Made by a program: the position numbers and the translations under genes | The notes under the pieces: model-generated | Databases searched by the model: none | Seen by the model: only the letters and a program-made list of their open reading frames with translations | What the model was told of the DNA's origin: nothing | Source of the DNA: Phenylobacterium sp. | GTDB taxonomy: Bacteria; Pseudomonadota; Alphaproteobacteria; Caulobacterales; Caulobacteraceae | Reading direction: 5' to 3' | Length of the DNA stretch: 64,000 nucleotides | Assembly: GCF_030679875.1 (NCBI RefSeq) | Contig: NZ_JAUXSP010000032.1 | Span: forward strand, 1 to 64,000 | In this document: positions 18,261 to 26,070 of the stretch, piece by piece | Numbering within the stretch: position 1 is the stretch's first letter | Layout: every line of letters starts with the position of its first letter

Positions 18261-20285
18261 ATGAAGCTTGTTCGCCCCCTCCTCCTGGCCGCCCTGATGG
18301 CCTTCGCTGGCGCCGCTGAGGCCGCGACCCACCGGTTTGTCGCCATGGCGGGCGGCGAAAAGGTGGGCCACCTGATCGCCGAGGTGGACGGCCGCACCGC
18401 GTCGATCGACTTCGCCATCAACAACAATGGCCGGGGCCCCAAGGCCCGCGAGCAGATCACGGTGGACGCATCCGGCGCGCCGGTGACCTGGACCATCGAG
18501 GGCTCCTCCCTGTTCGGCAGCCCAGTACAAGAAGAGTTCAGCCGTCAGGGCGCTACGGCGCGATGGGTCAGCCAGGCCGATGAGGGCCAGGCCCAGGTCT
18601 CAGGCCCCACCCTCTATGTCCCCAATGACGGCAGCCCCTGGATCCTCGGCCAATACGTCAAGGCCCTGCTCAAGGCGCCGGGCCAAACCTTGCCGGCCCT
18701 GCCGTCCGGGACCATGCGCCTGCAGGAGGTCCGCAAGATCACCCTGGGCGAAGGCGCCAAGGCGGTGAAGCTGACCGTCTATGAGCTGTCCGGCGTCGAC
18801 CTGAACCCCAGCTATGTGATGGTCGACGGGCGCGGCGACATGTTCGGCATACTGGGCGGCGGCCTGATCCGTGAGGGCTATGAAGGCCACCTCGAAGAAC
18901 TCAGCGCCCTGGCCCAGGAGATCTCCCTTTCTCAGGCCAAGGCCGCCCAGGCCAAGCTCGCCCACCGGTTCGACACCCCTGTGCGCATCCGCAATGTCCG
19001 GGTGTTCGATCCGGAGACCATGATGCGCACCGGCCCTTCAACCGTCGTCGTTTTCCGCGACCGGATCACCAGCATCCAGCCTGAGACCGACGCTCCGGCG
19101 CCGGAAGGCCAGGTGGTGATCGATGGTCAGGGCGGGACCCTGATGCCGGGCCTGCATGACATGCATTCCCATACCTCGCTCTCCTCCAACCTCTTCTACC
19201 TGGCCGCCGGCGTCACCGGGACGCGGGACCAGGGCAATGACAATGACCGGCTGATGGGCATGGTCGAGGGGCTGGAGACCGGCGAGCTGGCCGGCCCACG
19301 CATCGTGCGCAATGGCTTCCTGGAAGGCCGCAGCCCCTATTCGGCCCGCCACGGCTTCATCCCCGAGACCCTGGAAGAGGGTCTGGAAAACGTCCGTTGG
19401 TACGCCGAGCGCGGCTACTGGCAGATCAAGATCTACAACTCGATGAACCCCGACTGGGTGGCCCCTCTGGCGGCCGAGGCGCGTCGTCTGGGCATGGGGG
19501 TCACTGGCCATGTGCCGGCCTTTTCCAGCCCCGACCGGGTCCTGATGGATGGCTATGACGATATCGCCCACATCAATCAGCTGATGCTGGGCTGGATCCT
19601 GGGTCCTGAGGAAGACACCCGCACGCCGCTCCGCCTGACCGGCATGGCCCGGGGCGGCGACCTCGACCTGAACTCAGAGCGGGTCGCCTCAACGGTCCGT
19701 CACATGCGCGAGAACGGCAAGGCGCTGGACACCACGGCCATGATCCTGGAGCGGCTGATGCTCAGCCGCTCGGGCCAGGTCCATCCCGCCGACGCCCCCT
19801 ATTTCGACCATGTGCCGGTGGCCTATCAGCGCTATCGCAAGCGCTCCTTCGTGACCCTGGGCGAAGGCCGCTACGACACCGACGCCGCCTATCAGGCCGG
19901 CTTCGCCAAGGTGCTGGAGGTGCTCAAATTGCTGGATGACAATGACGTCCAGCTGCTGCCCGGCACCGATGACGGCACGGGCTTCTCGGTCCATCGGGAG
20001 CTGGAAGTCTATGTGATGGCGGGAATTTCACCGGCCAAGACCCTGCGTCTGGCCACCCTGGACGCCGAGCGCTATTTCGGCCGCGATCACGAGCTGGGCT
20101 CCATCGCCCGGGGCAAGCTCGCCGACCTGATCCTGGTGGACGGCGATCCCACCACCAATATCAGCGACATCCGCAAGGTGCGCATGACCATGGTGGGCGG
20201 GGTGGTCTACTACCCGGCCGAGATCTACGACCACCTGAACGTCAAGCCGTTCGCGGCCCCGCCGCCGGTGACGCCGGCCCGGTAG
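18261..20285 (+). CDS. secreted metal-dependent amidohydrolase
   Basis: 674 aa with signal peptide ending AEAAT. An unusual N-terminal beta-rich domain of about 230 residues precedes the amidohydrolase TIM barrel. The metal motif HSH (302-304, in MHSHTS), a later GHVPAF histidine and GTDDGTG (Asp570) match the imidazolonepropionase/prolidase-like subtype. Exported members of this family act as Xaa-Pro or other dipeptidases, so a role in the last step of peptide degradation is a fair inference. Second gene after the M61-like peptidase. A perfect hairpin follows the stop. Confidence 0.88.
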   Translation: MKLVRPLLLAALMAFAGAAEAATHRFVAMAGGEKVGHLIAEVDGRTASIDFAINNNGRGPKAREQITVDASGAPVTWTIEGSSLFGSPVQEEFSRQGATARWVSQADEGQAQVSGPTLYVPNDGSPWILGQYVKALLKAPGQTLPALPSGTMRLQEVRKITLGEGAKAVKLTVYELSGVDLNPSYVMVDGRGDMFGILGGGLIREGYEGHLEELSALAQEISLSQAKAAQAKLAHRFDTPVRIRNVRVFDPETMMRTGPSTVVVFRDRITSIQPETDAPAPEGQVVIDGQGGTLMPGLHDMHSHTSLSSNLFYLAAGVTGTRDQGNDNDRLMGMVEGLETGELAGPRIVRNGFLEGRSPYSARHGFIPETLEEGLENVRWYAERGYWQIKIYNSMNPDWVAPLAAEARRLGMGVTGHVPAFSSPDRVLMDGYDDIAHINQLMLGWILGPEEDTRTPLRLTGMARGGDLDLNSERVASTVRHMRENGKALDTTAMILERLMLSRSGQVHPADAPYFDHVPVAYQRYRKRSFVTLGEGRYDTDAAYQAGFAKVLEVLKLLDDNDVQLLPGTDDGTGFSVHRELEVYVMAGISPAKTLRLATLDAERYFGRDHELGSIARGKLADLILVDGDPTTNISDIRKVRMTMVGGVVYYPAEIYDHLNVKPFAAPPPVTPAR

Positions 20286-20293
20286 GCGGATGA

Positions 20294-20320
20294 CCTGGCT
20301 CCCTCGCAAAGGGAGCCAGG
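20294..20320. terminator. hairpin between convergent genes, likely bidirectional terminator
   Basis: A perfect 11-bp inverted repeat (CCTGGCTCCCT / AGGGAGCCAGG) with a 5-base loop lies between the amidohydrolase stop and the YceI stop. There is no strong T tract on either strand. Confidence 0.6.
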
Positions 20321-20330
20321 CGATGTATCC

Positions 20331-20948
20331 CTAGGAAGCGGCCAGTTCGAAGGCCGCGGTGATCTTCAGCTCCACCTCGTCGGAGACGACGGGGGCGGCG
20401 TAGCCCAGGCCGAAATCACTGCGCTTGAGCGTCGACGTGGCCGTAAAGCCCACGGTCTGGGCCTTGTTCATCGGATTGGCGCCGGCCCCCATCAGCTCAG
20501 CCTCCAGCACCACCGGCTTGGTGACGCCGTGCAGGGTGAGGTCGCCGGTGATGGTCGCCTGATTGCCGTCGGCGACCACCGAGGTCGAGACGAACTTGGC
20601 GCTCGGGAACGTCTCCACCTCGAAGAAGTCGGCCGAGGCCAGGTGCTTGGCGAAGCCCTGCGAGGTCACGGTCAGGCCCGACAGGGGAATGTCGATCGAC
20701 AGGCTGGCGGCCGACAGGTTGGCGGGATCCAGGGTCAGGGTCCCGGTCATCTCGCCGACCATGCCGTAGAGGGTCGAGAAGCCCATATGGTCCACTGACC
20801 AGACCACCTGGGTGTGGTTGGTGTCGACCTTGTAGCTGCCGGCCACGACGCGGGCGGCTTCGGGCTGGCCGGGCATGGCCGGGGCCTGGGCCATGACGGG
20901 GGAGGCCAGGACAATCGCCGCGACGGCGGCCAGTAGGTGGGATTTCAT
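20331..20948 (-). CDS. YceI family periplasmic protein
   Basis: 205 aa with signal peptide (cleavage near VMAQAPA). The rest is one YceI lipocalin-like beta-barrel: YKVDTNHTQVVWSVDHMG opens it, LTLHGVTKPV lies in the middle and KRSDFGLGY near the end, all standard for the family. Members bind polyisoprenoid or amphiphilic lipids in the periplasm, and some are stress-induced. No functional link to the peptidase genes on either side is visible. Confidence 0.93.
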   Translation of the reverse strand: MKSHLLAAVAAIVLASPVMAQAPAMPGQPEAARVVAGSYKVDTNHTQVVWSVDHMGFSTLYGMVGEMTGTLTLDPANLSAASLSIDIPLSGLTVTSQGFAKHLASADFFEVETFPSAKFVSTSVVADGNQATITGDLTLHGVTKPVVLEAELMGAGANPMNKAQTVGFTATSTLKRSDFGLGYAAPVVSDEVELKITAAFELAAS

Positions 20949-21053
20949 GATCGACCTCTCAGTGATGCCTTGGCCAGCGCCTTCGGCGGCTAGCCTGCGC
21001 AGGTAAGCATAGAGGTCGCCTGCGCCAAGGTCGAAGCCCTTGGCGCCACCGTC

Positions 21054-22751
21054 TCACGGACGGCAGGTGGACTCGGGAACCCCAGCCCTGCGGGCCCACT
21101 GGTAGGCGTCGACCCATTCTCCGCGCGGGAGATAGGTGACGGGAAAGGTCGCGCCCTCCCGGGTCACCTGCAGGGTCAGGGTCCGTTCGGGATCGCCCTG
21201 CACGGAGTCCATCGCCACCGCATAGGTCACCACATCGCCCTCGCGAAGACCGGCCTTTTCCGCCTCTGACCCGGGGATCAGCCCGGAGATGGTTTTGACA
21301 TGGCCCACCAGGGACGTCGGTTCAAACCCCAGCTCAAAGCGACGAAAAGGGCGGGTTATGCGTGCAAAACAGGGGCCAAATGCGTCGGATTCCGGCAGCA
21401 TCAGACCGCCTGCCAGCATGTCGGCGGTGATCTGGCCGCCGGCCTCTCCCAGCTCCGCGACCACAAGGTCCTGCCAGTCGGCCTCAGTCACCGGCAGACC
21501 GCCCCGACGCCGTGCGATCATGGCCAGGATCAGGCCATCCACCGATCGCTCGCCGCCGGAAGCCTTTCGAATGCGATCGTTCAGCACCGCGAAGTACAGG
21601 CCGCCGCGGTCGTAAGGCAGGGTGCGGACCCGGGTGTCCTCCCAGAAACGGGCGGCGATCTGGTCGTTCGGCGTGTCGTTCAGGGCGTTGGTGTAGTAGC
21701 GCCGGGCGGTGTCGTTGATGTCCTGCAGATAGTCCTCGGTGGAGAGCAGGCCCGCCCGCCAGGGCAGCTGCGCCTGATAGAAGACCGCATTGCCCTCCGA
21801 GTACCACTGGCCAGGGCCCAGGGATGTCCAGGTGTGGATCATCTCGTGGGCCAGGGTGCCTTTGATGCTCTCCGCCGTGGTGGCCTGGCCGTAGGTGGTC
21901 AGGAAGGAGTTGGTGAGCGCAGCCCCGCCGCCGGCGTTGATCGGGTTGAACCGCAGGAAGACCCGATAGGGGGGCGCCTCGGTCTCCCGGAAGAAGTCGC
22001 TCATCCAGGTATGAAGGGTCTCGGTCCAGGCCATGAGCGGCGCCGGATCAAAGGGCGGCTCCCCCAGCCAGGCGGCGGAAAAGCCATTGTTTTGTGGCTC
22101 TGCGGGATAGCGCTTCATCGGTCCGGCCATGAAGACCCCCGACCACAGACGGTCGGCCGATCCGACGCCTGGCAGGGCCGCGTCCCCCTCCCCCCAGCTT
22201 GAGGTGGCGTTGGCGCCGGGCCCCATGGCGCTCAGATCCCAGTCGATGGAGACCTGATAGTCGCGGCCGTCGGGCGGCGTCAGGATGAAGGTGTTGCCCA
22301 CGGCCGAGAAGCCGCCGCCCTCGGTGCGAAGCTGATAGGGCGGCCCTGATCCCCGCCTCGGGGGGGTGTTGTCGATGGGGGCGCGGTAGCTGACCACCAG
22401 GTCGCCGCTGACGGGGCGGCCGGCCAGCCAGTGGCGCGAATAGACCAGGGCCTCGGGATCATCCCGCACCTGCAGGGGAAGGCTCCCCTGATCGTCCCGG
22501 GCGGTCAGCCCGATCAGGTGTTCGGCCACCGTCTCGGTATTGGCGATGACGATGGGCAGGCTGACCAGGACTTCGCCCGCCGCGGCGTCGACGTCCGACA
22601 GCGTCAGGGTGATGTCCACATGACCCAGGCCACGGGCCTCATCCATCTGACCGGGCGCGATGCGAACATTGAGCGCCGCAGGGTCGGCGGCCAGTGCGTG
22701 CGAAGCGCCCAGGGAGAGCGCGGCGGCGAGGATCAGGGACTTGGCGTTCAT
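21054..22751 (-). CDS. secreted M61-like metallopeptidase with C-terminal PDZ domain
   Basis: 565 aa with signal peptide (SHALAAD). Zinc motif HEMIH (302-306) with a candidate third ligand Glu319 in WYSEG, only 12 residues on, shorter than the 17 in its paralogue at 16.7 kb. A PDZ-like domain (about 470-545, with GSEAEKAGLREGDVV) follows, the layout of M61 glycyl aminopeptidases. Last gene of a leftward operon behind two mu-crystallin-family enzymes and an APC permease (9-base gap), linking periplasmic peptide cleavage to amino-acid uptake. Confidence 0.86.
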   Translation of the reverse strand: MNAKSLILAAALSLGASHALAADPAALNVRIAPGQMDEARGLGHVDITLTLSDVDAAAGEVLVSLPIVIANTETVAEHLIGLTARDDQGSLPLQVRDDPEALVYSRHWLAGRPVSGDLVVSYRAPIDNTPPRRGSGPPYQLRTEGGGFSAVGNTFILTPPDGRDYQVSIDWDLSAMGPGANATSSWGEGDAALPGVGSADRLWSGVFMAGPMKRYPAEPQNNGFSAAWLGEPPFDPAPLMAWTETLHTWMSDFFRETEAPPYRVFLRFNPINAGGGAALTNSFLTTYGQATTAESIKGTLAHEMIHTWTSLGPGQWYSEGNAVFYQAQLPWRAGLLSTEDYLQDINDTARRYYTNALNDTPNDQIAARFWEDTRVRTLPYDRGGLYFAVLNDRIRKASGGERSVDGLILAMIARRRGGLPVTEADWQDLVVAELGEAGGQITADMLAGGLMLPESDAFGPCFARITRPFRRFELGFEPTSLVGHVKTISGLIPGSEAEKAGLREGDVVTYAVAMDSVQGDPERTLTLQVTREGATFPVTYLPRGEWVDAYQWARRAGVPESTCRP

Positions 22752-22760
22752 GCGAGGCGT

Positions 22761-23699
22761 CTAGAGCTCCATCAGGGCCTGGGCGCTGGCCAGGTCCTGA
22801 ACGATATGTCCCAGGGACTTGTAGACGGTGATCTGGTCAGGGGACTGGCGGCCGGTCAGGCGTCCGTCGAGCGCCTCGCCGATCTCGCCGACCACATGAC
22901 TGTCATCGATGAGGCCTGCAGCCTTGGCGGCCAGGACCTCTGCGCCCTGGGCCAGCACGCCCTCGCGGCTGTCAGCGATCAGCCGGGCGCGGACCACCAG
23001 GTCGTGGTCCACCTCGACGGGGCCGGCATAGCTCGACCCCACCAGATTGACGTGGGCGCCGGCGCCGACCCAGGCGCCGTGAAGGACGGGCGTCTTCGAA
23101 CTGGTGAGGGTGCAGATGATGTCGGCGGCTTCAACCGCGGCTCGCGCACCTGCGAAGGGGCGCACGGCCAGACCGGTCTCTGCGGACATCTCCGCAGCGA
23201 AGGCTTGCGCCCGGGCATAGTCGCGCCCCCAGACCCGGATATCGTTCAACTGTCGCACCTGAGAGATGGCCCGCAGATGGGTCCTGGCCTGTTCACCATA
23301 GCCGAGGATCGCCAGTCGATGGGCCTCAGGCCGGGCCAGGGCGTCGGTGGCCACGGCGCTGGCCGCCGCCGTGCGGATGGCCGTAATCTCTCCGGCATGG
23401 GCGACGCAGATGGGCGCCCCGCTCTCTCCATCAAACAGCACCACCACGCCCTGGTGCGACTGGCGCCCCAGGGCGAAGTTCTCGGGAAAGACACTGACCA
23501 GCTTGGCGCCGAAGCAGGCCCGCGTCCCCAGAGCTCCGGGCATGACCCCGAACATGCGCCCCTCCGCCAGCGGGATGATGCTGCGCAGCAACTGGCGGGT
23601 CTCGCCCCGGGAAAGGGCGATCATGGCTTGTCGCACGATGGGGATGGCGACCTCATAGGTCAGGCGCGCACGGACCTCGTCCTGGCCGATCACCCGCAT
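22761..23699 (-). CDS. ornithine cyclodeaminase/mu-crystallin family enzyme (copy 2)
   Basis: 312 aa, NAD(P)-binding fold with LAILGYGEQARTHL and the substrate-side block EITAIRTAAASAVAT. The family includes ornithine cyclodeaminase, ketimine reductase/mu-crystallin and alanine dehydrogenase. Where true ornithine cyclodeaminases carry a catalytic Asp (G-D-x-PG-x-x-EL), this protein has VGSSYAGPVEVD, so a ketimine or imine reductase role is more likely than proline formation. Roughly half identical by eye to the copy at 25.0-26.0 kb. The start overlaps the permease stop by one base (TGATG). Confidence 0.88.
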   Translation of the reverse strand: MRVIGQDEVRARLTYEVAIPIVRQAMIALSRGETRQLLRSIIPLAEGRMFGVMPGALGTRACFGAKLVSVFPENFALGRQSHQGVVVLFDGESGAPICVAHAGEITAIRTAAASAVATDALARPEAHRLAILGYGEQARTHLRAISQVRQLNDIRVWGRDYARAQAFAAEMSAETGLAVRPFAGARAAVEAADIICTLTSSKTPVLHGAWVGAGAHVNLVGSSYAGPVEVDHDLVVRARLIADSREGVLAQGAEVLAAKAAGLIDDSHVVGEIGEALDGRLTGRQSPDQITVYKSLGHIVQDLASAQALMEL

Positions 23700-25024
23700 C
23701 AGCCAGCCTCGCGCTTGCGGAGGAAGGCGAGGTAGTAGCCGGTTCCCAGGGCGGCCCAGACGGCCAGCGCCGCATAGGGCGTCCAGTCGGCGCTCAGGCC
23801 CAGCAGGGCGACGATCAGGGCCATGACCGCGCCGGCATAGGCCCAGAAGACGGTCGCCCGCTTCGACAGCCGGAAGGTGGCCGCCTCGTAGATCTCGGGA
23901 TGCTGGCGGGCCACGACTGCGGCCGACAAGCTAACCCCGGCATACTTGAGCAGGGTCGGTATGTTCACCGCCAGGAACAGCGCCGTCAGGTTCATCGGCG
24001 CGGCCAGGCCAAGCGTCGCCCCGACCAGGATGACGCTCAGGGCGACATAGGGGGCGCCCGTGCGCGGATGCACCTTCATGAGCGCCTTGGGCAGCATGCC
24101 CGCCCGGGCCATGGCGAAGAGATTGCGGGAAAAGCCCAGGAACAGGGAGTTGATCGAGGTGCCGATGGCGACGACCGCGGCGGTGACGATGAGCGGCTTG
24201 GCGAGCGGTCCCATGAAGACCTCGGCGGCGTCCAGCAGGGGCGTGTCGCTGGTCCCCAGGGCGCTGGCCCCCAGCACGCCCACCGTTACGCCGGCCACCA
24301 TCAGATAGAGCGCGACGGCGGCGAGGATCGAGAGGGCCAGGCCAAGCGGGATCACCCGGCGGGCGTCCTTCACCTCGTCGCCGATTTCAGTCGAGGATTC
24401 GAGTCCGAAGAAGAGGCCGATCAGCAGCGGAATGGCGGCGAAGACACCCGCCCAGCCCTGGGGCAACAGAGGCTCATAGGCCTGCGGCGTGATCGACGGC
24501 GCGCCCCAGGCGGCGAAGACGGCGAACAGCCCGACCATGGCGGCGATCATCAGCACCTGCAGGCGTCCCGCCAGGCCGACGCCGATCATGTTCACCGCCC
24601 AGAAGATGACGAAGACCACGAACATGGCCGGCTTGGTGGGGATCGGAACCACCATGTTCAGATAGCGGATCAGCACCAGGGCCAGGACGAGGATGGCGCC
24701 GAGGTTGGAGACGATCCTCAGCCAGGCGATCATGAAACCGGCGAACGGGCTGACGAACCGCCGGGACCATTCGAAAGACGCCCCGGAGGTCGGCAGGGCT
24801 GACCCCATGAAGGCGTAGGTGACGGCGATCACGAACATGGGGACCGCCGCGATCAGCACCGCCAGCAGCATGCCTGGGCCCGCCAGCGCCGTGGCCGGCG
24901 CGATCACCGAGAAGATGGCGACGCCGACGGCCGTGCCCAGGCCCAGCGAGATGACCGCCCAGAGGTCGACCCCCCTGTGCAGCATCCCCGTCGTATCGGC
25001 GCCGGGCGGCGAGGGCTCGCTCAT
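23699..25024 (-). CDS. APC family amino-acid permease
   Basis: 441 aa with about twelve membrane segments. The first helices contain SLGLGTAVGVAIFSVIAPATALAGPG, the glycine-rich substrate site of the amino acid-polyamine-organocation family, and the ESSTEIGDEVKDARRVIP loop is also typical. Imports or exchanges amino acids at the inner membrane. Its start overlaps the upstream mu-crystallin-family gene by 4 bases and its stop overlaps the next by 1 base, so the three are translated as a coupled unit. Confidence 0.92.
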   Translation of the reverse strand: MSEPSPPGADTTGMLHRGVDLWAVISLGLGTAVGVAIFSVIAPATALAGPGMLLAVLIAAVPMFVIAVTYAFMGSALPTSGASFEWSRRFVSPFAGFMIAWLRIVSNLGAILVLALVLIRYLNMVVPIPTKPAMFVVFVIFWAVNMIGVGLAGRLQVLMIAAMVGLFAVFAAWGAPSITPQAYEPLLPQGWAGVFAAIPLLIGLFFGLESSTEIGDEVKDARRVIPLGLALSILAAVALYLMVAGVTVGVLGASALGTSDTPLLDAAEVFMGPLAKPLIVTAAVVAIGTSINSLFLGFSRNLFAMARAGMLPKALMKVHPRTGAPYVALSVILVGATLGLAAPMNLTALFLAVNIPTLLKYAGVSLSAAVVARQHPEIYEAATFRLSKRATVFWAYAGAVMALIVALLGLSADWTPYAALAVWAALGTGYYLAFLRKREAG

Positions 25025-25959
25025 GGTCGCGTGTCCTTCTGGCGATAGAGCCAGTCTGTGACGGCCAGGTCCTGGGCCGCATGTCCCAGGGACTTATAGA
25101 CGGTGATCTGGTCAGGCGCCGTGCGGCCAGGCTTTGCGCCGGCCAACACCTCGCCGATCTCTGCGGCGATGTGATCTGGGGGGAGACCCGAACGCAGGAA
25201 CTCGCCCCCGTGGGCCAAGACGTGCTCGCGGTGGTCGACGATGAAACGGGCGCGGGTCACCAGGTCGGTGTCGATCTCAGCCTGGCCAGGACCGCTGGAC
25301 CCAACGGCGTTGACGTGGGCGCCAGGGGCGACCCAGCGCCCCGCAAGGATCGGATCGACCGCCCCGGTCACGGTGCAGATGATCTCCGCGCCCTCCACCG
25401 CCTGCGCCACGGTTTCACAGGCGCGCAGGCCATGGTGTTCGGCGAAGGTTCGCGCGCGCCCAGCGTCCCGACCCCAGACCCGGATATCGTCGAGCGACGT
25501 CACGAGGCGAAGCGCCTCCAGGTGAGCGAGCGCCTGTTTGCCCAGGCCCAGAATGGCGAGGCTGCGGGCGCCGGGCGCGGCCAGGGCGGCGGTTGCTACG
25601 GCGCTGGCCGCGGCGGTGCGGATGGCCGTGACCTCGGCGGCGTCGGCCAGGCAGACGGGCGCGCCGGTGGCGCCGTCGAAGATCACCACGAGGCCTTCAT
25701 GGGCTTTGCGGCCAGCCCCGTCATGGAAGACGCTGACCAGCTTGGCGCCGAAGACGCCCTCGGCCGACATTGCAGCAGGCATGATGGCGAAGGTGCGGCC
25801 CTCCCCCAGGCCAATGAAGCTGCGCAGGTGCTGGCGGACGCGACCGTCGGACAGGGCGATCATCGCCTCGCGGACGACCGGGATCGCGGCGTCATAGGAA
25901 AGACCGCGTCGAACGGCGGCGGCGTCGAAGACGACGGGATCGGCGGCCTGCGCGGCCAT
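25021..25959 (-). CDS. ornithine cyclodeaminase/mu-crystallin family enzyme (copy 1)
   Basis: 312 aa. Rossmann motif LAILGLGKQALAHL, family block EVTAIRTAAASAVAT and C-terminal APDQITVYKSLGHAAQDLA. As in its paralogue downstream, the Asp of genuine ornithine cyclodeaminase is replaced (VGSSGPGQAEID), pointing to imine/ketimine reduction or amino-acid dehydrogenation. First gene of the operon, ahead of permease, copy 2 and M61-like peptidase. Two diverged copies around one permease suggest heterodimers or two related substrates (inference). Confidence 0.88.
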   Translation of the reverse strand: MAAQAADPVVFDAAAVRRGLSYDAAIPVVREAMIALSDGRVRQHLRSFIGLGEGRTFAIMPAAMSAEGVFGAKLVSVFHDGAGRKAHEGLVVIFDGATGAPVCLADAAEVTAIRTAAASAVATAALAAPGARSLAILGLGKQALAHLEALRLVTSLDDIRVWGRDAGRARTFAEHHGLRACETVAQAVEGAEIICTVTGAVDPILAGRWVAPGAHVNAVGSSGPGQAEIDTDLVTRARFIVDHREHVLAHGGEFLRSGLPPDHIAAEIGEVLAGAKPGRTAPDQITVYKSLGHAAQDLAVTDWLYRQKDTRP

Positions 25960-26070
25960 GCGGCGAGCCTCCCTGGCCGGTGGGGTCGGAGGCGGGCGAT
26001 GGTGGGGCCACCGCGCCGCCCCCGCAGAACGCCGAGCCTGAAAGGCCCGGCGCCTTGTCTGGTCCGCCCC

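Noticed and set aside
22761..25959. Reading both NAD-binding enzymes as true ornithine cyclodeaminases that make proline
   Set aside because: Both lack the characteristic Asp in the G-D-x-P-G region and sit with an amino-acid permease rather than arginine or octopine genes.
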